Shown: positions 9,530 through 20,554, counted from the first letter of the stretch. The stretch is 64,000 nt of DNA from Propionicimonas sp. (GCF_029975155.1 NZ_JARKPQ010000108.1:62001-126000); one strand, 5' to 3'. Translations and numbers: made by a program. Notes: a model not told the origin generated them from the letters alone.

Positions 9530-9919
9530 GTGCTCACCGACTTCGATGCGATCCCCACACTTGCCGTCAAGGACTTGCAGCGCGCTCGTGACTTCTACGA
9601 GGGGGTGCTGGGGTTCAGCCCGCAGGGCGATGTGCCCGAGGGAGTGCTGTACAAGGCCGGTTCCGGATACTTCCTGGTCTACCCCTCGGCCTACGCAGGG
9701 ACGAACCGCGCCACGGCGATGTCGGTCCAGGTTCCGGTCGCGTCCTTCGACACCGAGGTGCTCGGCCTGCGGCAACAGGGCGTGACCTTCCAGACCTTCG
9801 AGATGGACGGGATCACCTGGGCCGACGGGGTGGCCTCGTTCGGCCCCGACTCCCGCTCCGTCTGGTTCGAGGATCCCGACGGGAACATCCTCAACGTCGA
9901 GTGCGCGGTCGCCGGCTGA
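9530..9919 (+). CDS. VOC (glyoxalase/bleomycin resistance-like) family protein
   Basis: AIPTLAVKDLQRARDFYEGVLGF...GVASFGPDSRSVWFEDPDGNILNV. Confidence 0.88.
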   Translation: MLTDFDAIPTLAVKDLQRARDFYEGVLGFSPQGDVPEGVLYKAGSGYFLVYPSAYAGTNRATAMSVQVPVASFDTEVLGLRQQGVTFQTFEMDGITWADGVASFGPDSRSVWFEDPDGNILNVECAVAG

Positions 9920-10012
9920 GCCTCCCCGATCGCCATCCCGGTGAACTACTGTCATCCCGGCGAATGCCGGGATCTCCGGCGCCAGCCTGGCAGTTCGGCT
10001 GCCGGGGATCCC

Positions 10013-10075
10013 GGATCAGGTCCGGGATGACGTGGATCAGGTCCGGGATGACATGGATCAGGTCCGGGATGACAT
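10013..10075. repeat. Three 21-bp tandem units ggatcaggtccgggatgac(g/a)t upstream of recQ-like gene
   Basis: Direct reading; preceded at about 9951-10012 by inverted TCATCCCGG...CCGGGAT modules. Confidence 0.95.
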
Positions 10076-10112
10076 CAGTGCGACCGTCGGTGTCGGCACG
10101 TAGCCTGCTCGG

Positions 10113-12221
10113 GTGAATCCGACGACGTTCGAGACCGACGCCCTCGCCGTGCTGCGCCGACTGGTCGGCGACGAGCGCGCGACTTTCCACGACGGCCAGT
10201 TCGAGGCGATCGCCGCCCTCGTCCAGGATCGGCGGCGGGCGCTCGTCGTGCAGCGCACCGGCTGGGGCAAGTCCGCGGTGTACTTCGTGGCGACGGCGCT
10301 GCTGCGAGCCGCCGGTGCCGGGCCCACGGTGATCGTCTCCCCGTTGCTGGCGCTGATGCGCGACCAGATCGCCGCGGCCACCAGGGCCGGCGTCCGCGCC
10401 GTGACGATCAACACCGCGAACCCCACGGAGTGGGGTGAGGTCTACGCCGCTCTGGAGGCGGACCAGGTCGACCTGCTGCTGGTCAGTCCCGAGCGGCTGA
10501 ACAACCCCACGTTCCGCGACCGGCAGCTGCCGCAGCTGGCCGCCCGGTGTGGCCTGCTCGTGGTGGACGAGGCCCACTGCATCAGCGACTGGGGCCACGA
10601 CTTCCGTCCCGACTACCGGCGCATCCGCGACCTGCTGGCGAACCTCGACCCCGGCGTCCCGGTGCTCGCCACCACCGCCACGGCCAACGCGCGGGTGGTG
10701 GCCGACGTCGTGGAGCAGCTCGGCGTCGGCGGCCGGGACGTGCTCACCGTTCGTGGCACCCTCGCGCGAGCATCGCTGCGACTCGGCGTCCTCGCTCTGC
10801 CGTACGAGGAGTCCCGGGTCGCCTGGCTGGTCGCACACCTGGCCGACTTCACCGGCAGCGGCATCATCTACACCCTCACCGTCGCCCAGGCCGAGGACCT
10901 GGCCGCGCTGCTGCTGCGCAACGGGCACGAGGTCGCCGCCTACACCGGACGCACCGAGCCCGCCGAACGCGAAGAGCTGGAGGCACGCCTGCGGCACAAC
11001 CAGGTGAAGGCGCTGGTGGCGACCTCTGCGCTCGGGATGGGCTTCGACAAGCCCGACCTCGGCTTCGTGGTGCACCTGGGCGCGCCGAGCTCACCGGTCG
11101 CCTACTACCAGCAGGTCGGACGCGCCGGGCGTGCGGTCGAGAGCGCCGACGTCCTGCTGCTGCCCACGCCGGCCGACCGGGACGTGTGGCACTACTTCGC
11201 GACGGCCTCGATGCCGGAGGAGCGCACGGCCCAGGCGGTGCTGGACGCGCTCGCCGAGGCGGGCGGACCGCTGTCCACCGGCGCGCTGGAGACCGTCGTC
11301 GACCTGCGCCGCACGCGGCTGGAGCTCCTGCTGAAGGTGCTCGATGTCGACGGTGCTGTGACCCGGGTCAGCGGCGGCTGGCAGACCACGGGCCGGCCAT
11401 GGGCGTACGACGCCGAGCGGTACGCACGGGTGGCCGAGGCACGCCGGCGCGAGCAGCGCCTGATGCTGGACTACGAGGCCACCGACGGCTGCCGGATGGC
11501 CTTCCTGCAGCGCACGCTCGACGACCCGGAACCCCAGCCATGTGGCCGGTGCGACCGCTGCACAGGCGTCTGGTATCCGGTCGGAGTGGCCGAGACCGCT
11601 GTCGCCGCGGCCCGGGAACAGCTCGTCCGGGTGGGCGTCGACGTATCACCGCGCAGCCTGTGGCCGGCCGGCATGGCGCGGCTGGACGTGCCGGTGTCCG
11701 GGCGGATCGCCGAGACGGAGGCCGCGGCACCGGGCCGCGTGCTCGCCCGGTTCACCGATCTGGGCCTCGGCCAGCGGCTGCGGGCGTTGTTGACCGGTCC
11801 GGACGTGCCGGTGCCCGACTGGGTGCTGCCGTACTGCTTCGAGGTGCTCAGGGAGTGGCCGTGGGAGCAGCGGCCGGTGGCGGTCGCCGCGGTGCCGTCG
11901 TTGTCGCGGCCGCAACTCGTCGGCTCGCTGGCCGCGGAGCTCGCCCGGAGGGGCCGCCTGTTCGACCTGGGCAGCCTGGCGCTCGCCCCGACGGCGCCGG
12001 CGGAGGAAGCGGCCGGGAACAGCGCCTACCGACTGCGACAGGTCTTCGACCGCTTCTCGGTCTCCGCGGCGCAGCGGGAGTGGCTCGCCGCAGCGTCCGG
12101 CCCCGTCCTGCTGGTGGACGACCTGGTGGACTCCCGCTGGACGATCACCGTCGCCGCCCGGGTGCTGCGCGCCGCCGGCGCCCCTTCGGTGCTGCCATTC
12201 GCACTCGCCGCCGTGGGCTGA
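10113..12221 (+). CDS. recQ: RecQ-family ATP-dependent DNA helicase with C-terminal PRTase-like segment
   Basis: VQRTGWGKSAVYF, VVDEAHCISDWGHDFRPDY, GRAGRAVESADVLLL, Zn-binding CRMAFLQRTLDD...CGRCDRC; C-terminal VLLVDDLVDSRWTITVAARVLRAAGA. Confidence 0.93.
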   Translation: MNPTTFETDALAVLRRLVGDERATFHDGQFEAIAALVQDRRRALVVQRTGWGKSAVYFVATALLRAAGAGPTVIVSPLLALMRDQIAAATRAGVRAVTINTANPTEWGEVYAALEADQVDLLLVSPERLNNPTFRDRQLPQLAARCGLLVVDEAHCISDWGHDFRPDYRRIRDLLANLDPGVPVLATTATANARVVADVVEQLGVGGRDVLTVRGTLARASLRLGVLALPYEESRVAWLVAHLADFTGSGIIYTLTVAQAEDLAALLLRNGHEVAAYTGRTEPAEREELEARLRHNQVKALVATSALGMGFDKPDLGFVVHLGAPSSPVAYYQQVGRAGRAVESADVLLLPTPADRDVWHYFATASMPEERTAQAVLDALAEAGGPLSTGALETVVDLRRTRLELLLKVLDVDGAVTRVSGGWQTTGRPWAYDAERYARVAEARRREQRLMLDYEATDGCRMAFLQRTLDDPEPQPCGRCDRCTGVWYPVGVAETAVAAAREQLVRVGVDVSPRSLWPAGMARLDVPVSGRIAETEAAAPGRVLARFTDLGLGQRLRALLTGPDVPVPDWVLPYCFEVLREWPWEQRPVAVAAVPSLSRPQLVGSLAAELARRGRLFDLGSLALAPTAPAEEAAGNSAYRLRQVFDRFSVSAAQREWLAAASGPVLLVDDLVDSRWTITVAARVLRAAGAPSVLPFALAAVG

Positions 12222-12261
12222 CCCGCAGGACGGCTGAGGCCGTCGTCCCGGTCCGCCAACC

Positions 12262-12553
12262 GTCATCCCGGACTTGATCGTCATCCCGGACTTGATCCGG
12301 GACCCCTGATGGCCGATTGCCCGGGTGGGTGCGGGGATCCCGGCGTTCGCCGGGATGACGTGGGGAGGGTCGTCCCGGACTTGATCGTCATCCCGGACTT
12401 GATCCGGGACCCCTGATGGCCGATTGCCCGGGAGGGTGCGGGGATCCCGGCGTTCGCCGGGATGACGTGGGGGTCATCCCGGTCTTGATCCGGGATCCCT
12501 GGCGGCCGATTGCCCGGGTGGGTGCGGGGATCCCGGCGTTCGCCGGGATGACG
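12262..12553. repeat. Three tandem ~105-bp composite palindromic repeats (TCATCCCGGACTTGATCCGGGA ... GGATCCCGGCGTTCGCCGGGATGACG)
   Basis: Copies start near 12262, 12369 and 12473 (spacing 107 and 104 bp). Confidence 0.95.
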
Positions 12554-12773
12554 TTCTGCTGACGGGTCCCGAAAAGGGAAGGAGCCCGCCACGAACCGAG
12601 GTTCTGCGGGCACTGCCGGAGGGGCAGCTGGTCCGGCTCGGGGGGAACCGGGCTGTACTGCGACGGTGGCTCGGGGGGAACCGCTCGTCTGAGAAGAACT
12701 TTAGCCCATATGGGTCCCCCAATTGCAAGGGCTCCGCGAGATTTTCCTGAGGTATTCCTTGAGGGTTTGGAAT

Positions 12774-12896
12774 GTCCCCCGAAAAGGTGACTTGGGGCGG
12801 TCACCCACGGAGGTGACAAAGCTGAGTCACCCGTTCAGGGGACAAAAACATGCATTTAAGCTGCAAATCCCGCGGAATGTCACCCGCCGAGGGGAC
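12774..12896. promoter_or_regulatory. Array of four 18-bp operators GTCACC-N6-GG(T/G)GAC upstream of prfB
   Basis: 12774 GTCCCC-CGAAAA-GGTGAC; 12800 GTCACC-CACGGA-GGTGAC; 12826 GTCACC-CGTTCA-GGGGAC; 12879 GTCACC-CGCCGA-GGGGAC; spacings 26, 26, 53 bp. Confidence 0.8.
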
Positions 12897-12954
12897 TCCG
12901 GACGCGCCGGCCGTGGACGGGGATCCGGGCGACGGTGGCGTAGAGTTGGCGGCT

Positions 12955-14064
12955 GTGACTGCCGCTGACCTCCAGGCCGACCTGGCCGTCCTCGACCGTA
13001 CGCTGACCTCGATCGAGGCGGTGCTCGACCCCGCGGGCAAACGTGCGGAGATCGCCGAGCTTCAGGAACAGGCCGCGGCCCCCGATCTGTGGGACGACCA
13101 GGAGAACGCCCAGAGGGTGACGTCGCGGCTGTCCCGGCTCCAGGCCGAGGTCGACCGCATCGTCGCGCTGCGCAACCGTCTGGACGACCTCGGCGTGCTG
13201 CTCGAATTGGCCATGGAGGAGGACGACGCCGCCACCCTCACCGAGGCGCAAAAGGAATACCGCACGCTTTCCGGCGACATTGAGGCCCTGGAGGTCCGGA
13301 CGCTGCTTTCGGGCGAATACGACCAGCGGGAGGCGGTCGTCACCATTCGCTCGGAGGCGGGCGGCGTCGACGCCGCCGATTTCGCAGCGATGTTGTTGCG
13401 GATGTATCTGCGCTGGGCCGAGCGGCACGGCTACAGCACAGAGGTCTACGACACGTCCTACGCCGAGGAGGCGGGCATCAAGTCCGCCACTTTCACGGTC
13501 AGGGAGCCATTCGCGTACGGCATGCTGTCGGTCGAGCAGGGCACGCACCGGCTGGTCCGGATCAGCCCGTTCGACAACCAGGGCCGTCGGCAGACCTCCT
13601 TCGCCGGCGTGGACGTGCTGCCGGTCACCGAGGAGACCGACCACATCGACATCCCCGAGCAGGACATTCGCGTGGACGTGTTCCGCTCGTCCGGCCCCGG
13701 CGGCCAGAGCGTGAACACCACCGACTCGGCCGTCCGGATCACCCACCTGCCGACCGGGCTGGTCGTCTCCTGCCAGAACGAGAAGTCGCAGTTGCAGAAC
13801 AAGGCCGCCGCGCTGCGCGTCCTGCAGTCGCGGCTGCTGGAGCGCGCCCGGGCCGAGAAGGAGGCCGAGATGCGCGAGCTGAAGGGCGAGGGCGGCAACT
13901 CCTGGGGTTCGCAGATGCGCTCCTACGTCCTGCACCCGTACCAGATGGTCAAGGACCTGCGCACGGAGTTCGAGGTGGGCAATCCGGATGCGGTCTTCGA
14001 CGGTGACATCGACGGTTTCCTGGACGCCGGCGTGCGCTGGCGCAGACAACAGGGAGAGCGCTGA
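12955..14064 (+). CDS. prfB: Peptide chain release factor 2
   Basis: [35 protein letters not shown] (GGQ motif); [23 protein letters not shown] start at 12955 preferred over ATG 12850. Confidence 0.95.
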   Translation: MTAADLQADLAVLDRTLTSIEAVLDPAGKRAEIAELQEQAAAPDLWDDQENAQRVTSRLSRLQAEVDRIVALRNRLDDLGVLLELAMEEDDAATLTEAQKEYRTLSGDIEALEVRTLLSGEYDQREAVVTIRSEAGGVDAADFAAMLLRMYLRWAERHGYSTEVYDTSYAEEAGIKSATFTVREPFAYGMLSVEQGTHRLVRISPFDNQGRRQTSFAGVDVLPVTEETDHIDIPEQDIRVDVFRSSGPGGQSVNTTDSAVRITHLPTGLVVSCQNEKSQLQNKAAALRVLQSRLLERARAEKEAEMRELKGEGGNSWGSQMRSYVLHPYQMVKDLRTEFEVGNPDAVFDGDIDGFLDAGVRWRRQQGER

Positions 14065-14178
14065 CACGCCGGGGGATGGATTGGGTGGTCGCGGAGGCGT
14101 CGCCTAAACTTCCCGAAGGCCGGCCTTAGCTCACGTTAAGGAAACTTCCCCACTGTCTACCCGGTCCGACCAACGATC

Positions 14179-14865
14179 GTGATCAGATTCGAAGACGTCT
14201 CCAAGACCTATGACGGTCAGACGCGTCCCGCGCTGACCCGGGTCACGGTGGAGATCGCCAAGGGCGAGTTCGCCTTCCTCGTCGGCGAGTCGGGCTCCGG
14301 CAAGTCCACCTTTCTGCGGCTGATCCTGCGCGAGTACCTGCCCACGTCCGGCCACATCCACGTCGCCGGCAAGGACCTGAGCCGGCTGCACAGCTGGAAG
14401 GTGCCGGCATTGCGCCGGCAGATCGGCACGGTGTTCCAGGACTTCCGGCTGCTGCCCGGCAAGACCGTCAACGAGAACGTCGCGTTCGCCCTGCAGGTGA
14501 TCGGCAAGCCGGCGTCCGTGATCCGCACCGTGGTGCCGGAGACCCTGGAACTGGTCGGCCTCGAGGGCAAGGGTGACCGGCTGCCAGAGGAGTTGAGCGG
14601 TGGGGAACAGCAGCGGGTGGCGATCGCCCGCGCGTTCGTGAACCGCCCGGCGATCCTGATCGCGGACGAGCCGACCGGCAACCTCGATCCGAACACCAGC
14701 ATCGGGATCATGAAGCTGCTCGACCGGATCAACCGCTCCGACACGACGGTGATCATGGCCACGCACGACGCCACGATCGTCGATCAGATGCGCAAACGGG
14801 TGATCGAGCTGGCGAACGGCGAGATCGTCCGTGACCAGAGCAAGGGTGTGTATGGCTACCAGTGA
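14179..14865 (+). CDS. ftsE: Cell division ATP-binding protein FtsE
   Basis: ABC ATPase: [40 protein letters not shown]; followed by ftsX. Confidence 0.95.
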   Translation: MIRFEDVSKTYDGQTRPALTRVTVEIAKGEFAFLVGESGSGKSTFLRLILREYLPTSGHIHVAGKDLSRLHSWKVPALRRQIGTVFQDFRLLPGKTVNENVAFALQVIGKPASVIRTVVPETLELVGLEGKGDRLPEELSGGEQQRVAIARAFVNRPAILIADEPTGNLDPNTSIGIMKLLDRINRSDTTVIMATHDATIVDQMRKRVIELANGEIVRDQSKGVYGYQ

Positions 14866-14892
14866 CCGGAACGACCGGACGGAGGTGGGCGG

Positions 14893-15798
14893 ATGAGGCA
14901 CACGCTCACCGAGACGTGGTCGGGGCTGCGGCGCAACGCGTCCATGACCCTCGCCGTCGTGGTCACGATGTGGGTGTCGCTCACCCTGTTCGGCGCCGGC
15001 CTGCTCGTCGCGCAGCAGGTGGAGCGGTTGAAGGACGACTGGTACGACAAGGTCGAGATCAGCGTGTTCCTGTGCGTCGAGGCCTCCCGCGGCGAGAACT
15101 GCGTCCAGGGCGAGGCGGCGACCAATGCCCAGCGGGCCGACGTGGAGCAGGCGCTGAAGGCCAATCCGGAGGTCGCTGAGGTCTTCTACGAGACCCGGGA
15201 GCAGGCCTACCAGCAGTTCCGTGAGTACTACGCCGACAACGAGTCGATCCTGAAGTCGGCGTCGGTGGAGATGATGCAGGACTCGTTCCGGGTGAAGCTG
15301 AAGAACCCGGAGGAGTTCCAGGGCGTGGTCTCGGCCGTCAAGGGCATGCCGGGGGTGGAGCAGGTGCAGGACCTGCGCAAGATCCTCGACCCCATGTTCG
15401 CCTGGCTGAACCTCGCCCGCTGGGCGACGGTGGGGCTGAGCGCGCTGCTGTTGCTCGCCGCCGCGCTGCAGATCGGCAACACCATCCGGCTCGCGGCGTA
15501 CTCCCGAAGACGGGAGATCGGCATCATGCGGCTGGTCGGCGCGTCCAACTGGTACATCATGCTGCCGTTCCTGCTGGAGTCCCTGATCGCCGCCGTCGGC
15601 GGTGCGCTGCTGGCGTGCCTGACCCTTGCCGCCGTGCAGCAATTCGTGATCGTCGGACGGGCCGAGATGGAGATCCGGACCGTCCGCTGGATCGACTGGT
15701 CCAATGTCGGCTGGGCCATGGCGAGTATCGCCCTGGTGGCCGTCGTGCTCTCCGTCATACCCACACTGATCGCGACCCGGAGGTTCCTCCGGGTCTGA
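14893..15798 (+). CDS. ftsX: Cell division protein FtsX
   Basis: FtsX-type membrane topology; MRHTLTETWSGLRRNASMTLAVVVTMWVSL; IRLAAYSRRREIGIMRLVGASNWYIMLPFLLE. Confidence 0.95.
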   Translation: MRHTLTETWSGLRRNASMTLAVVVTMWVSLTLFGAGLLVAQQVERLKDDWYDKVEISVFLCVEASRGENCVQGEAATNAQRADVEQALKANPEVAEVFYETREQAYQQFREYYADNESILKSASVEMMQDSFRVKLKNPEEFQGVVSAVKGMPGVEQVQDLRKILDPMFAWLNLARWATVGLSALLLLAAALQIGNTIRLAAYSRRREIGIMRLVGASNWYIMLPFLLESLIAAVGGALLACLTLAAVQQFVIVGRAEMEIRTVRWIDWSNVGWAMASIALVAVVLSVIPTLIATRRFLRV

Positions 15799-15810
15799 CC
15801 AGCCAACCGA

Positions 15811-17091
15811 TTGGGGCTACTCGTGCAGGTGTCTTCCCCCACCGCACGCGGCAGCCGGGACAGCCGTCCCGGGCCGCTGGTGACCGCAGGACGTTCGGTG
15901 TTCGTCGCAGCGCTGCTGCTCGGCCTGGTGTTCGGGCTCAGTCCCTCGGCGTCCGCCGAGGACCTGAAGGATGCCCGGGACAAGGTGCGCAAAGCGCTGG
16001 TCCAGGCGAAACGGGATGTGGCGGCCGACAAGGAGGCCGTGTCCAAGGCCGAGAGTCGGCTGGAGGCGTCCGAGAACCAGCTCGACAAGGCGCGGTCGGA
16101 ACTGGCCTATGTGGAGCGCAAGCTCGCCGAGGCCAAAGCCGAGGACGCGGCGGTGGCCGCAGACCTCGACGCCGCGCAGGCGGCCTTCGACCAGTCCGCG
16201 AAGGCGGTCCTGAAGGCGCAGGACGACGTGGAGCGACAGCGGGCGCTGGTGGGCGTCGTGGTCCGCACGAACTACCAGCAGCACACCGACCTGCAGGGGC
16301 TGAGCCTGGTGCTGGGCGCAGACTCCGCGGCCGAGCTCGCCCAGCGGGTGCAGTGGTCGAACACCCTGTTCAACAGCACCACCAGCCAGCTCGACCGGCT
16401 CAAGGAGCTGGAGACGGGCCTGATCGCGGCGCGGACGGCGCGGGCTGACGCGGAGGCCAGGCTGGCGGAGAAGAAGGACGCCAGCGCTGCCCACCTCGCC
16501 AAGGTGCAGCAGCTGACCGCCGAGGCGGCCTCGCGCCAGGCCGCGGTTGCGAGCCTGGTGAAGGCGAACCGGAAGCTCAAGGCCAAGGCGCAGGACGAGC
16601 TGGAGTCGAGCAAGGCCGAATATGCGGCGCTGGAGAAGCAGGAGGCCAGGATCGAGGCGAAGCTGCGCGGCGACGACTACAACACCGTCAACAACGGCGG
16701 GTTCATCAAGCCGGTGAACGCTCCGGCCGGCTCGCCGTTCGGACTTCGCTACCACCCGATCCTGCACTACTGGCGGATGCACTGGGGCACGGACTTCGGT
16801 GCTGCCTGTGGTGCGCCGATCCGGGCGATGGCGAACGGGAAGGTCGTCTCCGCCGGCTGGACCACCTACGGCTTCGGCAACTACACGATCATCAACTACG
16901 GCCGGATGCACGGCGCGCAGCTGGCCAGCGGTTACGCGCACCAGTCGAAGGTGATCGTCCACGCCGGCCAGAAGGTCAAGCAGGGCCAGATCGTCGGCTA
17001 CGTCGGCACCACCGGCCTCAGCACCGGTTGTCATCTGCACCTGCAGATCTACCGCAATGGTGTCCGCGTGAACCCGATGCGCTACCTGTAG
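15811..17091 (+). CDS. M23-family peptidoglycan DD-metallopeptidase with coiled-coil region (EnvC-like arrangement)
   Basis: Signal region, long coiled coil, LytM motifs [22 protein letters not shown] and [19 protein letters not shown]; starts 13 bp after ftsX. Confidence 0.9.
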   Translation: MGLLVQVSSPTARGSRDSRPGPLVTAGRSVFVAALLLGLVFGLSPSASAEDLKDARDKVRKALVQAKRDVAADKEAVSKAESRLEASENQLDKARSELAYVERKLAEAKAEDAAVAADLDAAQAAFDQSAKAVLKAQDDVERQRALVGVVVRTNYQQHTDLQGLSLVLGADSAAELAQRVQWSNTLFNSTTSQLDRLKELETGLIAARTARADAEARLAEKKDASAAHLAKVQQLTAEAASRQAAVASLVKANRKLKAKAQDELESSKAEYAALEKQEARIEAKLRGDDYNTVNNGGFIKPVNAPAGSPFGLRYHPILHYWRMHWGTDFGAACGAPIRAMANGKVVSAGWTTYGFGNYTIINYGRMHGAQLASGYAHQSKVIVHAGQKVKQGQIVGYVGTTGLSTGCHLHLQIYRNGVRVNPMRYL

Positions 17092-17156
17092 CTGCCCCGT
17101 CCGCGGGTGCGTTGGTAGGCTGGGCGGACGCGCGGAACGAGGGGAGAGGAGCCGCC

Positions 17157-17633
17157 ATGCCGCGACCACAAGGCCGGATCATGGTGGCCCAGAACCGCAA
17201 GGCCCACCACGACTACCACTTGCATGAGAAGTTCGAGGCGGGCATGGTGCTGACCGGCACCGAGGTGAAGTCCCTGCGCGCCGGACGGGCGTCCCTCGCG
17301 GACGCGTTCGCCACCGTCGACGACGGCGAGGTGTGGCTGCGCAACATGCACATCCCCGAGTACGCGTTCGGCACGTGGAAGAACCACGCCACCCGGCGCA
17401 ACCGCAAGCTGTTGTTGCACCGCAAGGAGATCGCGAAGCTCGAGCGGGAGACCACGGCATCCGGCAAGACCATCGTGCCGTTGGCGATCTACTTCTCCGA
17501 CGGCTACGCGAAGGTCGAGCTGGCGATCGCCACCGGCAAGCGCGACTGGGACAAGCGGCAGACGATCGCGGCCAGGGACGCCGATCGGGAGGCACGGCGC
17601 GAGCTGGCCGCGCGCAACCGGGGCGAGCGATGA
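17157..17633 (+). CDS. smpB: SsrA-binding protein
   Basis: [42 protein letters not shown]...[21 protein letters not shown] at 17157. Confidence 0.97.
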   Translation: MPRPQGRIMVAQNRKAHHDYHLHEKFEAGMVLTGTEVKSLRAGRASLADAFATVDDGEVWLRNMHIPEYAFGTWKNHATRRNRKLLLHRKEIAKLERETTASGKTIVPLAIYFSDGYAKVELAIATGKRDWDKRQTIAARDADREARRELAARNRGER

Positions 17634-19495
17634 TCCGGCGGGCGCCCGCCCGCTGGCTGCTGGCCCTCGCCGTCCTGCCGTTCATCGCCTGGGGAGTCGT
17701 GGGCGGAGCGACAGCCACGCACGCGGCGTCGTCCGACACCTTCGACCGGTTCGACGTGGTCGCAACGCTCGACGAGCAGGGCTACGTCAACGTCACCGAG
17801 ACGATCGTGCTGCGGTTCGGCTCGTCCTCGGGCAGGCATGGTCTGGAGCGCACCTGGATCACCAGGGAGCCGGACGACGCCGAGCACGACCTCGTCTACC
17901 GGATCGACCGGCTCACGGTCACCAGCCCCGACCCCGTCTCGACGGCGGTGAGCACGTCCGACAGCCAGACCGACCGCAACGGCTACCGGCGGATCCGCGT
18001 CGGCTCGTCGGAGCGGACGATCAGCGCCCCGACGGCGACCTACGTGCTGTCGTACCGGATCGAGGGCCTGATGCGCACCTCGGGCAGCTACGACGAGCTG
18101 TACTGGGACATCACCGGTGCCTCCATGCCGCGGATCGTCAGTGCGACGGCGAAGATCACCGTCCCCGGTGGGGCGGAGGACGTGTTCTGCTCGGTCGCCA
18201 CCCCCGGCAATCGGGGCGACTGCGTTACCTCCACCATCTCGGGCGGCGTTGCGGAGTTCGCGGCGTCCGACATTCCTCCCGGTGAGGTGATGACGGTGTC
18301 GGTCAAGGTCGGCGCCGGCCTGGTGAGCGGAAACACCCCGATCCGAGTGGAGAACGCCGAGACCGAGACCGGGCGACAGCTGGCGTGGGCGGCCGGCGGT
18401 TCGCTGGGCGCGGCTGCGCTGGTGCCGTTCGTCGGCTGGTGGTACGTGCGTCGGCGCTCTCGCGACTACCGCTACGCCGGCATGCCGCCGGGCACGTTCC
18501 CGCCCGAGGACCGGCAGGTGCCGGAGGTGCCGTCCGATCCGAAGCTGGAGATCCCGGTCTCGTTCGCCCCGCCACGGCTGGCGGTCGCCGAGGCGGGCCT
18601 GCTGATCGACGGTGAGACCCAGGTGCGGGACACCACCGCCACCCTGGTCAGCCTGGCGGTGGCGGGGGCGATCCAGCTGCGCAGCGACGACGAGCAGCAG
18701 GTCCGGCTGGTCGACCGCTCGCGGGCGCCGGACGCGGTCAGCAAACTCGTGCTGGACGGGCTGTTCCCGCGCGGCAGCGACCCGGGTCGGGTCGTGGACC
18801 TGGGCATCCCCGGCACGCTGTCGGACGCGCACGAGAAGATCCAACGGACGGTCCTCGCCCGCGCGAAGCGCGAGAACTGGTTCGCCCGGCTGCCGGGCAC
18901 GGTGGGCGGTCTGGGCTGCGGGATCGGCGGGTTGTTCTTCCCCCTGTTGATGTTCATGATCATCGGCGGGACGTTCTTCGGGCCGCTGCTGCTGCTGGGT
19001 CTGCCGTTGTTCGTCGTCCTGGGCGTGACGGTGTTGGTCGCCCGTTCGAAGCTGCGTCGCGGCCAACGGACGGCGTTCGGCCGGGCGTACACCGACCAGG
19101 TCGAGGGCTTCCGGACGTACCTCGCCACGGCGGAGGCGGAGCAGCTGCAGTTCGAGGAGGGCGAGGACATCTTCAGCCGCTACCTTCCCTGGGCGATCAT
19201 GTTCGACCTCACCGACCGGTGGACGCGGGTCTGCCAGCGGCTGGTCGAGCTGGGCCGGCTGCCCGCCGCGCCGCCGACCTGGTACTTCGGCACCGATTGG
19301 GACCTGCACAACCTCGGCTGGCGGCTGAACACGTTCGACACCTCGGTCGGCACGTCGATCGCTTCACCGGCGCCGTCGTTCAGTGAGTCCGGCTTCGGCA
19401 GCGGCGGCTCCGCGTTCAGCGGTGGCGGCGGATTCAGCGGAGGAGGCGGGTTCTCCGGCGGCGGCGGTGGCGGCGGAGGCGGTGGCAGCTGGTAG
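17630..19495 (+). CDS. DUF2207-type membrane protein with Gly-rich C-terminus
   Basis: Overlaps smpB stop (ATGA); signal peptide; [25 protein letters not shown]-terminal [17 protein letters not shown]. Confidence 0.85.
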   Translation: MIRRAPARWLLALAVLPFIAWGVVGGATATHAASSDTFDRFDVVATLDEQGYVNVTETIVLRFGSSSGRHGLERTWITREPDDAEHDLVYRIDRLTVTSPDPVSTAVSTSDSQTDRNGYRRIRVGSSERTISAPTATYVLSYRIEGLMRTSGSYDELYWDITGASMPRIVSATAKITVPGGAEDVFCSVATPGNRGDCVTSTISGGVAEFAASDIPPGEVMTVSVKVGAGLVSGNTPIRVENAETETGRQLAWAAGGSLGAAALVPFVGWWYVRRRSRDYRYAGMPPGTFPPEDRQVPEVPSDPKLEIPVSFAPPRLAVAEAGLLIDGETQVRDTTATLVSLAVAGAIQLRSDDEQQVRLVDRSRAPDAVSKLVLDGLFPRGSDPGRVVDLGIPGTLSDAHEKIQRTVLARAKRENWFARLPGTVGGLGCGIGGLFFPLLMFMIIGGTFFGPLLLLGLPLFVVLGVTVLVARSKLRRGQRTAFGRAYTDQVEGFRTYLATAEAEQLQFEEGEDIFSRYLPWAIMFDLTDRWTRVCQRLVELGRLPAAPPTWYFGTDWDLHNLGWRLNTFDTSVGTSIASPAPSFSESGFGSGGSAFSGGGGFSGGGGFSGGGGGGGGGGSW

Positions 19496-19573
19496 TCGAC
19501 CGGATGCGACGGGGACGGGCGGGATGCCGAGAGCTCGAGACCCGCGTGAGGGATCGGACGGGTCCCGTCTCGC

Positions 19574-19951
19574 CTACTTCACGCCGACGAGGTCGCAGAC
19601 GAAGATCAGGGTCTCGCCGGGGCCGATGACGCCACCGGCGCCGCGGTCGCCGTAGGCCAGATGCGGCGGGATGACGAGGCGGCGACGTCCGCCGACCTTC
19701 ATGCCGACCAGGCCGTTGTCCCAGCCGGTGATCACTCGCCGGGCGCCGAGCGGGAAGACCAGCGGCTGGCCCCGGTCGTAGCTGGAGTCGAACTCCTCGC
19801 CCGAGGAGAACGCCACCCCGACGTAGTGGACGGCCACGGTCTTGCCGGGGACGGCCTCAGGGCCCAGTCCCTCCTCCAGGTCGATGATCTCGAGCTCGGA
19901 CGGGGCAGGACCCTCGGGCGGGTCGACGAACGGTTTGTCCATGCCGGGCAC
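19574..19951 (-). CDS. FKBP-type peptidyl-prolyl cis-trans isomerase
   Basis: VAVHYVGVAFSSGEEFDSSYDRGQPLVFPLGARRVITGWDNGLVGMKVGGRRRLVIPPHLAYGDRGAGGVIGPGETLIFVCDLVGV. Confidence 0.96.
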   Translation of the reverse strand: MPGMDKPFVDPPEGPAPSELEIIDLEEGLGPEAVPGKTVAVHYVGVAFSSGEEFDSSYDRGQPLVFPLGARRVITGWDNGLVGMKVGGRRRLVIPPHLAYGDRGAGGVIGPGETLIFVCDLVGVK

Positions 19952-20088
19952 CCTACCGGAGCCCTATCCACAACGCCGCGCACCCTACCGCGGCCCTCTC
20001 TCCACAACGTGGTGGAGGGAAACCGGCGAAGACGCCGGGAAACCATGCACACTGTGGTGCAGCCCCGGGGCGCGACGGCCGATTCGGC

Positions 20089-20130
20089 TTCGGGTGGGTC
20101 AGGGCATATTTCGGGTGGGTCAGGGCATAT
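20089..20130. repeat. Perfect tandem duplication of 21-bp ttcgggtgggtcagggcatat in the ssrA promoter region
   Basis: 20089-20109 and 20110-20130 identical; TATACT (20128-20133) at the downstream edge. Confidence 0.9.
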
Positions 20131-20176
20131 ACTGGACTGCTGGCCGGGAGTGATCCCGTCCGGCGACAACTCAACA

Positions 20177-20545
<369 letters not shown>

Positions 20546-20554
20546 CGACGAGAC

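Noticed and set aside
12786-12831. CRP/GlxR-like site (TGTGA-N6-TCACA)
   Set aside because: Spacing between GGTGA and TCACC is 10 nt, and the 18-bp GTCACC-N6-GGKGAC reading explains four sites consistently
12955-13100. Programmed +1 frameshift in prfB
   Set aside because: RF2 reads through in one frame from the GTG start; no CTTTGA/in-frame early stop seen
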